From: Caulobacter hibisci
GTDB lineage: Bacteria > Pseudomonadota > Alphaproteobacteria > Caulobacterales > Caulobacteraceae
Direction of reading: 5' to 3'
Assembly: GCF_016135805.1 (NCBI RefSeq)
Contig: NZ_JADWOX010000001.1
Location: 496,001 to 560,000 of the forward strand
Length of the DNA stretch: 64,000 bases
Notes under the pieces: generated by a model
Database searches by the model: none
Told to the model about the DNA's origin: nothing
Seen by the model: the letters and a program-made list of their open reading frames with translations, nothing else
Translations under genes and position numbers: made by a program
In this document: in pieces, positions 1-7,959 of the stretch
Numbering within the stretch: position 1 is the stretch's first letter
How the letters are laid out: each line of letters starts with the position of its first letter

Positions 1-629
1 ACCTTGGCGGCCTGGCTGCGCTCGGGCGGCACGCCGGAGAAGGCGGCCACGGCGGCGAACCTGCCTGGCGACACGGCGGCGGCGTTCATCGCCGCCGAGC
101 CGCCCATCGAGAAGCCGACCAGATAGATGCGGTCGGGGTCGATCGGCAGGCGCGTGGCCAGGTCGTCGATCAGGGCCAGGATGGCCGGCAGGCTGGCGCC
201 GGGGCGCGAGGCCAGCAGGCGGTCGGCGCCCTTGGCGTAGTCGGCGGTGCGGGTCGGCGCCTGGGGCACGAGCACGAAGGCGGGGAAGGCCTTGGCCGTC
301 TCGGGCCGGGCCCAGTCGCGGGCGAAGGCGCCCATCTGGGCCCGGTTGTCGCCGCCCACCGCGCCCGAGCCGTGCAGCACGATCACCAGCGGCAGTCGCT
401 CCTTGGTGTTCGGCGACAGCAGGCGGTAGGGCAGACGCACACCGTCCGGGGCGGTGAAGCTGGCGGCGGCGAAGGCCTCGACCGGCGGCAGGTCGACCGG
501 CGGCGGCAGGGGCGTGGCCGCATAGCTGCGCATCTCGACCGCCAGGCTCGGCGCGGCCGGGCGTGGACCCGGCGTCGCGGCGCAGGCGCCGAGCAGAAGG
601 CAAGCGAGCAGGGCGAACGGCTTTTGCAT
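1..629 (-). CDS. Lipoprotein alpha/beta-hydrolase (esterase/depolymerase-like), C-terminus cut by window edge
   Basis: The reading frame opens with an ATG at 629 and stays open to base 1, so only the N-terminal part (about 209 residues) is present. Residues 1-16 form a signal peptide ending in the lipobox LGAC (Cys16), so the protein is probably an outer-membrane or periplasmic lipoprotein. The oxyanion-type segment VIVLHGSGA and the nucleophile elbow GFSMGGS near residue 175 are typical of PHB-depolymerase, feruloyl-esterase or phospholipase/carboxylesterase-like serine hydrolases. The acid and histidine of the triad would lie outside the window, so substrate cannot be assigned. The start is chosen because the signal peptide begins directly there. 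Upstream lies the divergent small gene at 769. Confidence 0.75.
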   Translation of the reverse strand, partial: MQKPFALLACLLLGACAATPGPRPAAPSLAVEMRSYAATPLPPPVDLPPVEAFAAASFTAPDGVRLPYRLLSPNTKERLPLVIVLHGSGAVGGDNRAQMGAFARDWARPETAKAFPAFVLVPQAPTRTADYAKGADRLLASRPGASLPAILALIDDLATRLPIDPDRIYLVGFSMGGSAAMNAAAVSPGRFAAVAAFSGVPPERSQAAK

Positions 630-768
630 GCCGTTTGCATAAACTGCTTCGCGAAGAATGTCTGGTAGGCGACAGCCAAGCCATTCGTGCGAGGCGCGGC
701 AACCCTCGCCATGGTCGGCGGGTTTAACTCCCGACGCCCCTTCGGGCGAAGAACGGGAGAAACCGGTC

Positions 769-1053
769 ATGATCGGTCACAAGCATTCTCAGGAAGACGG
801 TCGCCACTTCACGCACGGCACGGCGGCCAGCACCGCCGACGCCGCCTCGGAAGCCAAGCTGAAGCCCGAGGACCGCCATATCGAGGCCCCGCACGCCAAG
901 CTGGCCGAGAAGCCGCTGGTTGAAGGCGAGAAGCATGACCAGCTGGCCGAGAAGGTCGACTGCTCGGAAAGCCGTCAGGAAGCCCTGCTCGACGAGGGCC
1001 TGGAAGAGAGCTTCCCGGGCAGCGACCCCGTCAGCGTAAAGCGCATCACCTGA
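769..1053 (+). CDS. Small acidic hypothetical protein with ESFPGSDP motif
   Basis: This encodes 94 mostly charged, soluble residues without a signal peptide or membrane segment. The C-terminus carries LEESFPGSDPVSV, a motif I recognise from short conserved hypothetical proteins of alphaproteobacteria (usual form ESFPASDP), whose function is not known to me. The ATG at 769 is preferred over upstream in-frame starts because a purine-rich stretch (cgggaga) lies about 10 bases before it and the upstream frame looks non-coding. The N-terminal part has many His and Glu residues. The gene converges on the VanZ-like gene, with only 12 bases between the stops. Confidence 0.6.
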   Translation: MIGHKHSQEDGRHFTHGTAASTADAASEAKLKPEDRHIEAPHAKLAEKPLVEGEKHDQLAEKVDCSESRQEALLDEGLEESFPGSDPVSVKRIT

Positions 1054-1065
1054 TCAGGAGAACGC

Positions 1066-1599
1066 TCATGCCCCGCGCGGGAAGTGCGCGGAGGCGCGGG
1101 CCGCGAAGCCGCCGCGCGGCGCGCTGCGCTCGGTCGCCATGGCGCTGATCGTGGTCGGCTTGGCGGCGGCCGCGTCGCGACGACGGCGGCGACGGCGCTG
1201 ATCCTGGGCCGCCATCTCGGCGAAGGTCATCTTGCCACGCTCGCGGGCGTCGCGGCGGACGGCCTCGATGTGGCTGGCCAGGAAGACCACGCCCACGCCG
1301 ATGGCGTCGGCCGCCAGGTCGCCGAAGCTGGCGCTGCGATGGGTGAACAGCTGAGCGATCTCGATGCTGGCGCCCAGCATCACCGCTGCGATCGCCAGGT
1401 CGGTGCGGCGCATGCGCGGGAACGACAGGAACGACAGCGACGTCAGCGCCCCGAAGGCGATGGCGTGGGCCGTCTTGTCGCTGAGGCCGATGACCTCTTC
1501 CAGGTGCTGGAACGGGCCGAGCATCAGGGTCACGGCGGTCGCCGCGCCGAGGAAGAGCACGGTCTTGGCGATGGTCACGACGTGGTTTGGGGTCAGCAT
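1066..1599 (-). CDS. VanZ-like family membrane protein
   Basis: The 177-residue protein has about four hydrophobic segments in the first 120 residues and a basic, Arg/Ala-rich tail. The pattern DKTAHAIAFGALT followed by EIAQLFTHRSASFGDLAADAIG matches the VanZ-like fold (conserved D-K-x-x-H, E-x-x-Q, R and D). VanZ itself gives low-level teicoplanin resistance, but most family members are uncharacterised envelope proteins, so no resistance role is claimed. The start ATG at 1599 directly precedes the first membrane helix. It lies downstream of the gene ending at 1700 on the same strand, with a 100-base gap. Confidence 0.75.
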   Translation of the reverse strand: MLTPNHVVTIAKTVLFLGAATAVTLMLGPFQHLEEVIGLSDKTAHAIAFGALTSLSFLSFPRMRRTDLAIAAVMLGASIEIAQLFTHRSASFGDLAADAIGVGVVFLASHIEAVRRDARERGKMTFAEMAAQDQRRRRRRRDAAAAKPTTISAMATERSAPRGGFAARASAHFPRGA

Positions 1600-1699
1600 G
1601 GACTCAAGCTCGCTGTGGAGCCTCGATTCCTAAGGCCCTATGCCGAGCAAACGGTGAAGGAAGAGGGTCAACGGAAGATGACCAGGGTGCTCGGCGGCT

Positions 1700-2170
1700 T
1701 CAGCGGCCAGGCGCAGGTCCCAGGTCTTCCCAGACCGTCAGCCGATCCACCAGCACCAGGCCGGGCGACACGCCGAAATGGCCGTAGCCCTCCAGCGGCA
1801 GTCGATCCATGTCCCGGGCGTTGCGGCCGACGAAGGTCAGGCGATAGGCGCGCGCCGTAGGACGTTTCCGCACGAAGCCGGCGGGAAGCTCGGTCTGCGC
1901 GTCGAGGGTCAGCCAAGTGGTGTGCTTCCGGCCGGCGATGTCGGAGAGGCTGGTCGCGCCTTCATAGAAAGACGAGCCCTCGAACTGGTCGATCCAGACG
2001 CCGGAGATCGTGCGAGCCGGGGCGAAGTCGACGCAGGCCCGGTCGCCGAGATAGCGGACGAAGACGTGTCCATTCGTCTGCTCCCGGACGAAGCAGTGAC
2101 TTTCAGGCGGGGAGGGCGGCGGAGGCGGCGAAGACGCCTGCAGGAACATGGCCGCGACCAGGACCAGCAT
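1700..2170 (-). CDS. Exported hypothetical protein
   Basis: The protein has 156 residues with a short hydrophobic N-terminus (MLVLVAAMFLQ) and a proline run, suggesting export or an N-terminal anchor. I do not recognise a family; the rest looks like a small beta-rich domain with two cysteines (HCFV, RACVDF). The ATG at 2170 has a good ribosome site (AGGAGA) 6-11 bases upstream. It begins 12 bases after the coq7 stop, so it is probably the last gene of the DedA-dsbB-coq7 operon. No link to ubiquinone synthesis is visible in the sequence. Confidence 0.6.
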   Translation of the reverse strand: MLVLVAAMFLQASSPPPPPSPPESHCFVREQTNGHVFVRYLGDRACVDFAPARTISGVWIDQFEGSSFYEGATSLSDIAGRKHTTWLTLDAQTELPAGFVRKRPTARAYRLTFVGRNARDMDRLPLEGYGHFGVSPGLVLVDRLTVWEDLGPAPGR

Positions 2171-2181
2171 GCGCCCGTCTC

Positions 2182-2754
2182 CTAGAGTTTCTCGCTGAGC
2201 TTGATGGCCGCCTTGCAGCCGGCCTGGATCACCGCGCTGAGCAGGGGATAGGCGGTCGCCTCGTGGGCGCCTTCCTCGATGGCCAGGTCGCGGTGCATCA
2301 GCTCGTCGTCGCGGAACTTCGAAAGCTCGGCGGCCAGGGCCGGATCGCGGTCCTTCAGCTCCTCGATCTGGCCGGCATAGTGCTTCTCGATCACCGACTC
2401 GACGGCCTCGGTGCAGGCGTGGGCGGCCTTGTCGCCGATCAGGGCGGTGCCGGCCCCCAGGGTGAAGGCCGCCAGCCGCCACAGGGGCGACATCAGGGTG
2501 GGGCGCACTTTGCGCTCGGACAGCAGCTCGTCGAAGCGCGACAGGTGGACCTGCTCATGGCCCTCCATCTCCTTCAGCTGCTCGGCCATGCGCTCGCGGC
2601 CGCGGGCGTGCTTCATTACGGCCTGCTGGCCGCGATAGATGTGGACGGCGGCCAGTTCGCCGGCCTGGTCGACGCGCAGGATCTCGGCCAGGCGGGCGGC
2701 CTGGGCGCCGCGGCCGGGACGGGGCGGGACGGCTTTCTGCTGAGCGGCGCTCAT
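2182..2754 (-). CDS. coq7: Ubiquinone biosynthesis hydroxylase Coq7 (demethoxyubiquinone hydroxylase)
   Basis: Coq7 is a membrane-associated di-iron monooxygenase that hydroxylates the quinone ring late in ubiquinone synthesis. The 190-residue product shows the two-repeat di-iron ligand pattern: a first Glu in DQAGELAAVHIYRGQ, EGHEQVHL, then TEAVE and FRDDELMHRD. Size and motif order fit the alphaproteobacterial Coq7 type. The ATG at 2754 overlaps the dsbB stop as ATGA, which decides the start against a longer upstream frame. It is the third gene of a translationally coupled string dedA-dsbB-coq7. Confidence 0.93.
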   Translation of the reverse strand: MSAAQQKAVPPRPGRGAQAARLAEILRVDQAGELAAVHIYRGQQAVMKHARGRERMAEQLKEMEGHEQVHLSRFDELLSERKVRPTLMSPLWRLAAFTLGAGTALIGDKAAHACTEAVESVIEKHYAGQIEELKDRDPALAAELSKFRDDELMHRDLAIEEGAHEATAYPLLSAVIQAGCKAAIKLSEKL

Positions 2755-3311
2755 TGCACGGCTTCCTTGCTGCGCAGGGCGGAGAAGGCCGAGACGACGG
2801 CCAGGCCCAGCGAGACCAGGGCGTTCCACCCGGCCATCGACAGGCCCAGGAACACCCAGGCGGCCTTATCGCACATCGGCGCGGCGATCTTGGCGCCCTT
2901 CAGCATGGCCACCAGGTCGTCGGAGGTGGCCAAGCCCCCGCCGGTGCAGGTGCTGGGACCGGGCCACCACTTCCATTCGACCCCGGCGTGGAAGGCCGCC
3001 AGGCCCGCGCCGTAGAGGAAGATCACCGCCAGCAGCCACAGAGTCGGACGGCGTAGACGGGTCCACAGGCCGGTGCGCTGCAGGATCGTGGCGATCAGGC
3101 CGACGGTTCCGGCGACCCAATAGACCTCGCGCTGCTTCAGGCAGAGGTGGCAGGGCGCCAGGCCCCCGAAGCTCTCGAAGGCGTGGGCCGCGCCCAGCAT
3201 GGTCGCGCTGGCGGCCAGGGCCAGGGCCGGCCAATGCCGGGCGATCCAGTCCAGCGGCGGTCGCTTGGGAACCAGCGGGCCGGCCTGGATCGTCGGGGTG
3301 TCGGTGGTCAT
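2751..3311 (-). CDS. dsbB: Disulfide bond formation protein DsbB family
   Basis: DsbB is an inner-membrane quinone reductase that reoxidises DsbA and passes electrons to ubiquinone. The 186-residue protein has four hydrophobic segments and both required cysteine pairs: PCHLC (Cys54/Cys57) after the first helix and Cys122/Cys147 in the second periplasmic loop. The neighbouring coq7 makes the quinone electron acceptor, which is a sensible functional pairing (inference). ATGA overlaps connect it to dedA upstream and coq7 downstream. Confidence 0.9.
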   Translation of the reverse strand: MTTDTPTIQAGPLVPKRPPLDWIARHWPALALAASATMLGAAHAFESFGGLAPCHLCLKQREVYWVAGTVGLIATILQRTGLWTRLRRPTLWLLAVIFLYGAGLAAFHAGVEWKWWPGPSTCTGGGLATSDDLVAMLKGAKIAAPMCDKAAWVFLGLSMAGWNALVSLGLAVVSAFSALRSKEAVQ

Positions 3312-3913
3312 ACGGCGCACGCGCCTCCGCTGCTTCCTCCCAGGAAATGGCTCGCGGCGAGACCGATGACAAGGAGCAGGATCAAACCGCCGGCCACCAT
3401 CGCCAGGCGCCGCTCGATGATCGGCAGCAGGGTGGGGCCGAAGGTCTTGATCACGAAGGCGACCAGAAAGAAGCGCGCGGCGCGGGTGACGACCGAGGCG
3501 AAGATGAACATCGGGAAGCTGAACTGGGCCAGGCCCGAGGCGATGGTCACCAGCTTGTAGGGGATGGGGGTCAGGCCCTTGGCCAGGATCACCCACACCC
3601 CGTACTTGTCGTACCAGCACTTGAACTCGACCAGGCCGCCGGCGTGGCCGGTGGCGGCCATCATCCACTGGCCGACCGGGGTCAGGAAATAGCCGATGGC
3701 GTAGCCGAGAATGCCGCCCAGCACCGAGGCCAGGGTGCAGATAAAGGCGTAGCGCCAGGCGCGGTCGGGCCGGGCCAGCACCATCGGGGCCAGCATGACG
3801 TCGGGCGGAACGGGGAAGAACGAGCTTTCCGCGAAGGAGACGGCGAACAGGCTGGTCGGGGCGTGGCGCGAGGCGGCCATGCCCATGACCCAGTCGTAAA
3901 GGCGACGCAGCAT
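3308..3913 (-). CDS. DedA/YqaA-family membrane protein
   Basis: The 201-residue protein has several membrane segments and the DedA/SNARE-associated (VTT domain) signature: FAESSFFPVPPDVML, a glycine-rich helix with GGILGYAIGYFL, KGLTPIPYKLV and SGLAQFSFPMFIFASVVTRAARFF. DedA proteins are linked to lipid-carrier or phospholipid translocation and membrane potential homeostasis; the YqaA subgroup is less studied. It starts at the ATG at 3913 and its stop overlaps the dsbB start, so it is the first gene of the four-gene operon running down to 1700. The following 260 bases to the TonB receptor contain no convincing gene, only GC-rich inverted repeats. Confidence 0.88.
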   Translation of the reverse strand: MLRRLYDWVMGMAASRHAPTSLFAVSFAESSFFPVPPDVMLAPMVLARPDRAWRYAFICTLASVLGGILGYAIGYFLTPVGQWMMAATGHAGGLVEFKCWYDKYGVWVILAKGLTPIPYKLVTIASGLAQFSFPMFIFASVVTRAARFFLVAFVIKTFGPTLLPIIERRLAMVAGGLILLLVIGLAASHFLGGSSGGACAV

Positions 3914-4173
3914 GCGGACTCCGTTTGCGGATGCGCCCGTTGCTAGCAGGGGCCGGCGCGCTTGTCGCGAGCGATGCGAGCGCGAGGCGAGGTTCTTTTC
4001 GCTGCGATGCGAAGACGGGCGTTTCACGGCCCTCCGGGCAGTAAAACGCCCCGCCCTCCAAGCGCCGGGCCGACTTGGCGCGAGGAGGACGGGGCTACGC
4101 GGTCGCCGCAACATTACGACCGCGTATCTCGGGACCCGGGGCGGCGCGAACGCGCCCCAGGCTATGGAAAGGC

Positions 4174-6411
4174 CTAGAACTTCAGCGACAGCGAGACGCT
4201 GTAGTTGCGGCCGGGGGCGGAGGAGCCGTCGACCACCACCGCGGGAACCGTAGAGGTGGGTGAAGCCGACTGGCCGCGGACGTCGCTCCACCACCAGTAC
4301 TTTTCGTCGGTCAGGTTGAAGACGCCGCCCCGCAGGGTGATGGCGTCGGTGAGGTTGTAGTAGGCCGTGGCGTCGACGACGGTGAACTCGGGCGGCACGA
4401 AGCAGCCGCCGGTGCAGGTGACTCCCGCGCGGCCCACGGTCTTCTTGTTGGCGTGTATCGTGCTGAGCTGACCGCCGAAGCGACCGGCGGGGTCGCGATA
4501 GGCCAGGCCGGCCGTGAACTTCGCCGGGTCGATGGTCGGCAGCGGGGTGTTGACGCCGTTGGTCGTCGAGGCGCCGCGGGCGTAGGAGGCCGCGCCCATC
4601 AGGGCGAAGCCGCCGCCGAGATAGACCTCGCCTCGCGCTTCGGCGCCGCTGATCTCGGCCTCGGCCAAGTTGACGAACTGGTAGATCGCCGGGTTCGCGG
4701 CGGTGAAGGCGCCGCCGACCTGGATCTGCTCGATGAAGTTCTTGTACTTGCCGGTGAAGCCCGTGACGCTGACTGTCCAGGTCGGCTGCACCAGGCGGAT
4801 GCCGGCCTCGAACGAGCGGCTGGTTTCCGGCTTCAGGTCGGGGTTCGAGATCGACTTGTAGTTGGCGATGATATTGGCGAAGCCGGTGTTGACCTGCGAG
4901 GGGGCCGGCGCCTTGAAGCCGCTGGCGGCGTTGGCGAAGACGCTGATCAGGTCGGTGGCCTGCCACACGGCCGACAGCTTCGGCGAGAAGCGCGAGTCGC
5001 TCTGGCCCTGCGGCACGTTGGCGGTGAACAGCGGGTCGTTCTTCGGGTCGAGCTTGTAATAGTCGTACCGTAGGGCCGGGTAGAAAGTGACCGGGCCGAC
5101 GGCGAACTCGTCCTGCACGTAGCCGCCCACCAGGGTGTAGTCGGTGTTGGGGAAGGCGCGGGCCGGGAAGGTCTCGCCCGCCGGCGGAACCGTGCCGTTG
5201 CGCAGGCCTTCCTGGCGGGTCAGCGAGGCGTCGCCGCCCCAGACGAAGCTGTGGTCGATGCCGGCGAAGCTGGCCTTGCTGGTCAGCTCGACCGCGCCGC
5301 CGAACACCTCGTTGTCGAACTTGGCGTCGCGGGTGCGGTCGGCGGCGGTGTAGCGGTCCTCGGCCGAGAACTGGCGGGTGGTGCTGTTCTGGTAATAGAG
5401 GTTGGTGCGGGCGGTGGCGATCAGGCCCTGGCCGCCGGTGAAGACGTGGCCGAGGCTGACGCGGTCGCGACGCAGCTTGTCGAACGCGGTCAGGCCGATG
5501 ACGGCGGTGGAGGCCGGGGAGGCGCCGGCGGCCACATAGGTGGGCCCCGACAGGACGTTCCAGTCGACGTCGCGGTCGAGGTGGTCGACCGTCAGCGAGA
5601 ACTTGTTGCGGTCGTCCAGGTTGAAGACCAGCTTGGCGAGCACCGCGTTGGAGCTGTTGTCTTCGGGGTTGGCAACCGTGCGGGTGACGTTGCGCGAGGC
5701 GTTGGTCCCTTGCGTCTCGGTCTCGTGGCCGTCGCGGCGGGTGTAGGCCAACAGGCCTTCGAAGCGGCCGGTCGCACCGGCGACCAGGGCGCTTTCGCTC
5801 CAGCTCTCGTCGGCCGAGCCGTAGCCGACGCGGGCGCGGCCGGCGAAGCTCTTGCCCTTCAGGATGTCGGACGGATCCTTGGTGAAGAAGTTGACCGAAC
5901 CGGCCAGGCCGTCGCTGCCGTAGAGCGCCGAGGCCGGACCACGGACGATCTCGACCGACTTCAGCACGTCCAGGTCGACATAGTCGCCACGGCCGGCCGA
6001 CTGGGCGCCGAAGGCATAGCCGTCGGGAACGCGCACGCCGTCGACCAGCACCAGCACGCGATTGCCTTCCAGACCGCGGATGTTGAAGCCGGCGTTGCCG
6101 TCGCGGCCCGTCGAGGCGCCGGCGGCGGTGAAGCGGGCCGGCGCGCTGCGCACCGAAACGCCGGGCTCGAAGCGGACGAGGTCCTTGATGTCGGCGACCA
6201 GGGCGTCTTCCATCTCGCGCTCGGTGATCACGCTGACGGTGGCGGGCACGGCCAGCACGGATTTCTCCGAGCGGGTGGCGGTGATCGTGACCTTGTCGAC
6301 CTCGGCGGCGGCCGCATCGGGAGCCTCGGGCGTGTCGGCGGCGTGGGCGGCCGCCGAGCAGAGCAGGGCGGCGGCGGATGCGGCGGCGAAGAACAGCGTG
6401 TTGCGCGACAA
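4174..6411 (-). CDS. TonB-dependent receptor, haem/haemoglobin-receptor-like family
   Basis: The 745-residue outer-membrane receptor has a signal peptide ending AHAA, a TonB box-like segment (DKVTITATRSEK, about residues 39-50), a plug domain (FNIRGLEGNRVLVLVDGVRVPDG; IVRGPASALYGSDGLAGSVNFFT) and a beta-barrel ending in the aromatic motif SLKF. It resembles the haemoglobin/transferrin/lactoferrin receptor group, including C. crescentus HutA. The FRAP and NPNL boxes of haem receptors appear as FKAP (about residue 499) and NPDL (about 523), but no His lies between them. It is divergent from a DUF4198 gene across a Fur-like dyad, so iron-controlled uptake of a metal chelate is likely; haem is one candidate substrate. 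Confidence 0.88.
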   Translation of the reverse strand: MSRNTLFFAAASAAALLCSAAAHAADTPEAPDAAAAEVDKVTITATRSEKSVLAVPATVSVITEREMEDALVADIKDLVRFEPGVSVRSAPARFTAAGASTGRDGNAGFNIRGLEGNRVLVLVDGVRVPDGYAFGAQSAGRGDYVDLDVLKSVEIVRGPASALYGSDGLAGSVNFFTKDPSDILKGKSFAGRARVGYGSADESWSESALVAGATGRFEGLLAYTRRDGHETETQGTNASRNVTRTVANPEDNSSNAVLAKLVFNLDDRNKFSLTVDHLDRDVDWNVLSGPTYVAAGASPASTAVIGLTAFDKLRRDRVSLGHVFTGGQGLIATARTNLYYQNSTTRQFSAEDRYTAADRTRDAKFDNEVFGGAVELTSKASFAGIDHSFVWGGDASLTRQEGLRNGTVPPAGETFPARAFPNTDYTLVGGYVQDEFAVGPVTFYPALRYDYYKLDPKNDPLFTANVPQGQSDSRFSPKLSAVWQATDLISVFANAASGFKAPAPSQVNTGFANIIANYKSISNPDLKPETSRSFEAGIRLVQPTWTVSVTGFTGKYKNFIEQIQVGGAFTAANPAIYQFVNLAEAEISGAEARGEVYLGGGFALMGAASYARGASTTNGVNTPLPTIDPAKFTAGLAYRDPAGRFGGQLSTIHANKKTVGRAGVTCTGGCFVPPEFTVVDATAYYNLTDAITLRGGVFNLTDEKYWWWSDVRGQSASPTSTVPAVVVDGSSAPGRNYSVSLSLKF

Positions 6412-6438
6412 GAAAGGAACCCCCAGTTTCGGCCTCTG

Positions 6439-6455
6439 ATGCGAATTATTCGCAT
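6439..6455. promoter_or_regulatory. Perfect 8-1-8 dyad, Fur-box-like operator
   Basis: ATGCGAATTATTCGCAT is a perfect 17-bp palindrome centred on 6447. The inner 15 bases keep the 7-1-7 layout of the Fur box (consensus TGATAATnATTATCA), with GCG replacing ATA-type positions. It lies 28 bases upstream of the TonB receptor start, where a repressor would block transcription. Assignment to Fur is inference; Irr or another iron regulator is possible. Confidence 0.7.
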
Positions 6456-6499
6456 TCGTTGCCGGGGGTGCTAAAACCGTCTGGCGACCTGGTCAAGCT

Positions 6500-6532
6500 A
6501 TTTGCGATTGATTCTAAGATTCATCCGCAATA
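6500..6532. promoter_or_regulatory. Second, imperfect dyad with two GANTC sites upstream of the DUF4198 gene
   Basis: The 33-bp segment is an interrupted palindrome centred on 6516: outer TTGCG/CGCAA and inner TGATTCTAAGATTCA match each other in about three quarters of positions. It contains two GATTC sequences (6510-6514 and 6518-6522), which are targets of the cell-cycle methylase CcrM in this lineage. It sits 44 bases before the ATG at 6576. A role as a second iron-regulator site, possibly methylation sensitive, is inferred. Confidence 0.45.
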
Positions 6533-6575
6533 GAGCCCTCTCCAACACACCGATCGTCCTGGAAGGGGGATTCCG

Positions 6576-7358
6576 ATGAAGACCATGCTCGCTTCGGCGG
6601 CGCTGCTGGCGGGCCTGGGCCTGGCCGGCCTGGCGCACGCCCACTCGCCCTACATGCTGCCCAGCACCTTCGACGTCTCCGACCGCAAGGTGGTAACCGT
6701 CCAGGGCTCGTTCACCGAAAGCTTCTTCATCCCCGAGGTGGCGATGAAGTCCGACAGCTACGCGGTGATCGGTCCCGACGGCGCGCGCAAGCCGCTGACG
6801 GCGACCTATCTGCGCGAGCTGGCCCTGGTCGAGGTTCCGGTCGAGGCGGCCGGCACCTATCGCGTCACCACCGGCCAGCGCGCCGGCCGCGTCGGCAAGG
6901 CCGCCCTGATCAAGGGCGAGTGGGAGTTCATGGAACCCGGCAAGGCCCCGGCCGGCGTGCAGGTCGTGGACATGCAGAGCATCACCACCGCCGACGTCTA
7001 TGTGACCCGCGGCGCGCCGAGCACCGGCGCCCTGGCCCCGGTCGGCAAGGGTCTGGAGTTCCAGGCGATCACCCACCCCAGCGACATCACCACCGGCCAG
7101 CCGGCCAAGTTCGTGGTGCTGTACGACGGCAAGCCGGTGGCTGATCAGGAGGTCACCCTGAGCGCCGGCGGCGACCGCTACGCCGACGTCAAGTTCGCCC
7201 CGGTCACCGTCAAGAGCGACGCCCAGGGCCGCTTCCAGATCAAGCCGGACCACTCGGGCGTCTACCAGATCCAGGCCCGCTACCGCGTGGCCCCGGCGGC
7301 CGAGGGCCAGCCCGGCCAGAGCCACACCTACTCCCTGACCTTCGAATCCCTGCGCTGA
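6576..7358 (+). CDS. DUF4198 periplasmic protein
   Basis: The 260-residue protein has a clear signal peptide (cleavage after GLAHA) followed by HSPYMLPS, the start typical of DUF4198 proteins. The remainder looks like two beta-sandwich domains, the second beginning near FQAITHPSDI. DUF4198 proteins are repeatedly found beside TonB receptors and nickel, cobalt or iron uptake genes, and the N-terminal His directly after the signal peptide is a plausible metal ligand (inference). The gene is divergent from the TonB receptor and 8 bases upstream of the EF-hand gene, so it probably forms an iron-responsive two-gene operon. The ATG has a ribosome site (GGAAGGGGG) 6-14 bases upstream. Confidence 0.82.
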   Translation: MKTMLASAALLAGLGLAGLAHAHSPYMLPSTFDVSDRKVVTVQGSFTESFFIPEVAMKSDSYAVIGPDGARKPLTATYLRELALVEVPVEAAGTYRVTTGQRAGRVGKAALIKGEWEFMEPGKAPAGVQVVDMQSITTADVYVTRGAPSTGALAPVGKGLEFQAITHPSDITTGQPAKFVVLYDGKPVADQEVTLSAGGDRYADVKFAPVTVKSDAQGRFQIKPDHSGVYQIQARYRVAPAAEGQPGQSHTYSLTFESLR

Positions 7359-7366
7359 GAACCGAC

Positions 7367-7828
7367 ATGATCCGCAAGAGCCTCATCCTGGCCGCCGCCC
7401 TGGCCGCCGTTTCCGCCCCGGCCTTCGCCGCCTCGCACGCCCGCGACACCTTCATCAAGGAACAGGACGTCAACGGCGACGGCGTTGTCTCCAAGGAAGA
7501 GTTCGTCATCACCCGCGACCAGCTGTTCAAGGCCATCGACGCCGACAAGAACGGCTCGCTGTCGAAGGAAGAATATGTGGGCGAGTTCAAGGCTCGCCTC
7601 GAAAAGCGCCTCGCCGCCTCGACCGACCCGGCCGAGAAGAAGGAAGAGGAGCGCGTTCGCCAGATGCGCCAAGCCGACGTGCGCTTCGGCGTGCTCGACA
7701 GCGACAAGAGCGGCGCCATCACCGCCGCCGAGTTCGCCTATTCGGGCTGGCGGATGTTCGTGACCCACGACACCAACAAGGATGGGACCGTCTCGGCGGC
7801 CGACCCGGTCCCCGCCGACACCAACTGA
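7367..7828 (+). CDS. Exported EF-hand calcium-binding protein
   Basis: The 153-residue protein begins with a signal peptide (cleavage near AFA-ASHA). It then shows four EF-hand-type loops: DVNGDGVVSKEE, DADKNGSLSKEE, DSDKSGAITAAE and DTNKDGTVSAAD. The first three keep the acidic ligands at positions 1, 3, 5 and 12; the last ends in Asp and may bind weakly. Eight bases after the DUF4198 stop, it is probably co-transcribed with that gene. A periplasmic calcium sensor or buffer is likely; why it travels with a TonB-linked pair is unclear. Confidence 0.85.
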   Translation: MIRKSLILAAALAAVSAPAFAASHARDTFIKEQDVNGDGVVSKEEFVITRDQLFKAIDADKNGSLSKEEYVGEFKARLEKRLAASTDPAEKKEEERVRQMRQADVRFGVLDSDKSGAITAAEFAYSGWRMFVTHDTNKDGTVSAADPVPADTN

Positions 7829-7914
7829 GCCTTGGATATCGACTGAAATCGGCGGCCTGGAGCGCGCGCGGTCCCAGCGACCGCCGCGCTTGGCTTGAGG
7901 GCTGAGGCCGCCGC

Positions 7915-7954
7915 CGCCCCCGGCTCCGTTCATCCCCTTGAGGAGCCGGGGGCG
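7915..7954. terminator. Hairpin between convergent genes
   Basis: Arms at 7915-7927 and 7942-7954 (CGCCCCCGGCTCC and its complement) form a 13-bp GC-rich stem with a 14-base loop. It lies between the EF-hand gene and the converging hydrolase. There is no T-run on either side, so it may act as an mRNA 3'-end stabiliser rather than a classical intrinsic terminator. Confidence 0.5.
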
Positions 7955-7959
7955 ATACT

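Noticed and set aside
3914..4173. Short frames in the gap between DedA and the TonB receptor genes
   Set aside because: Arg-rich products without start signals; the gap looks like inverted-repeat and 3'-end DNA.
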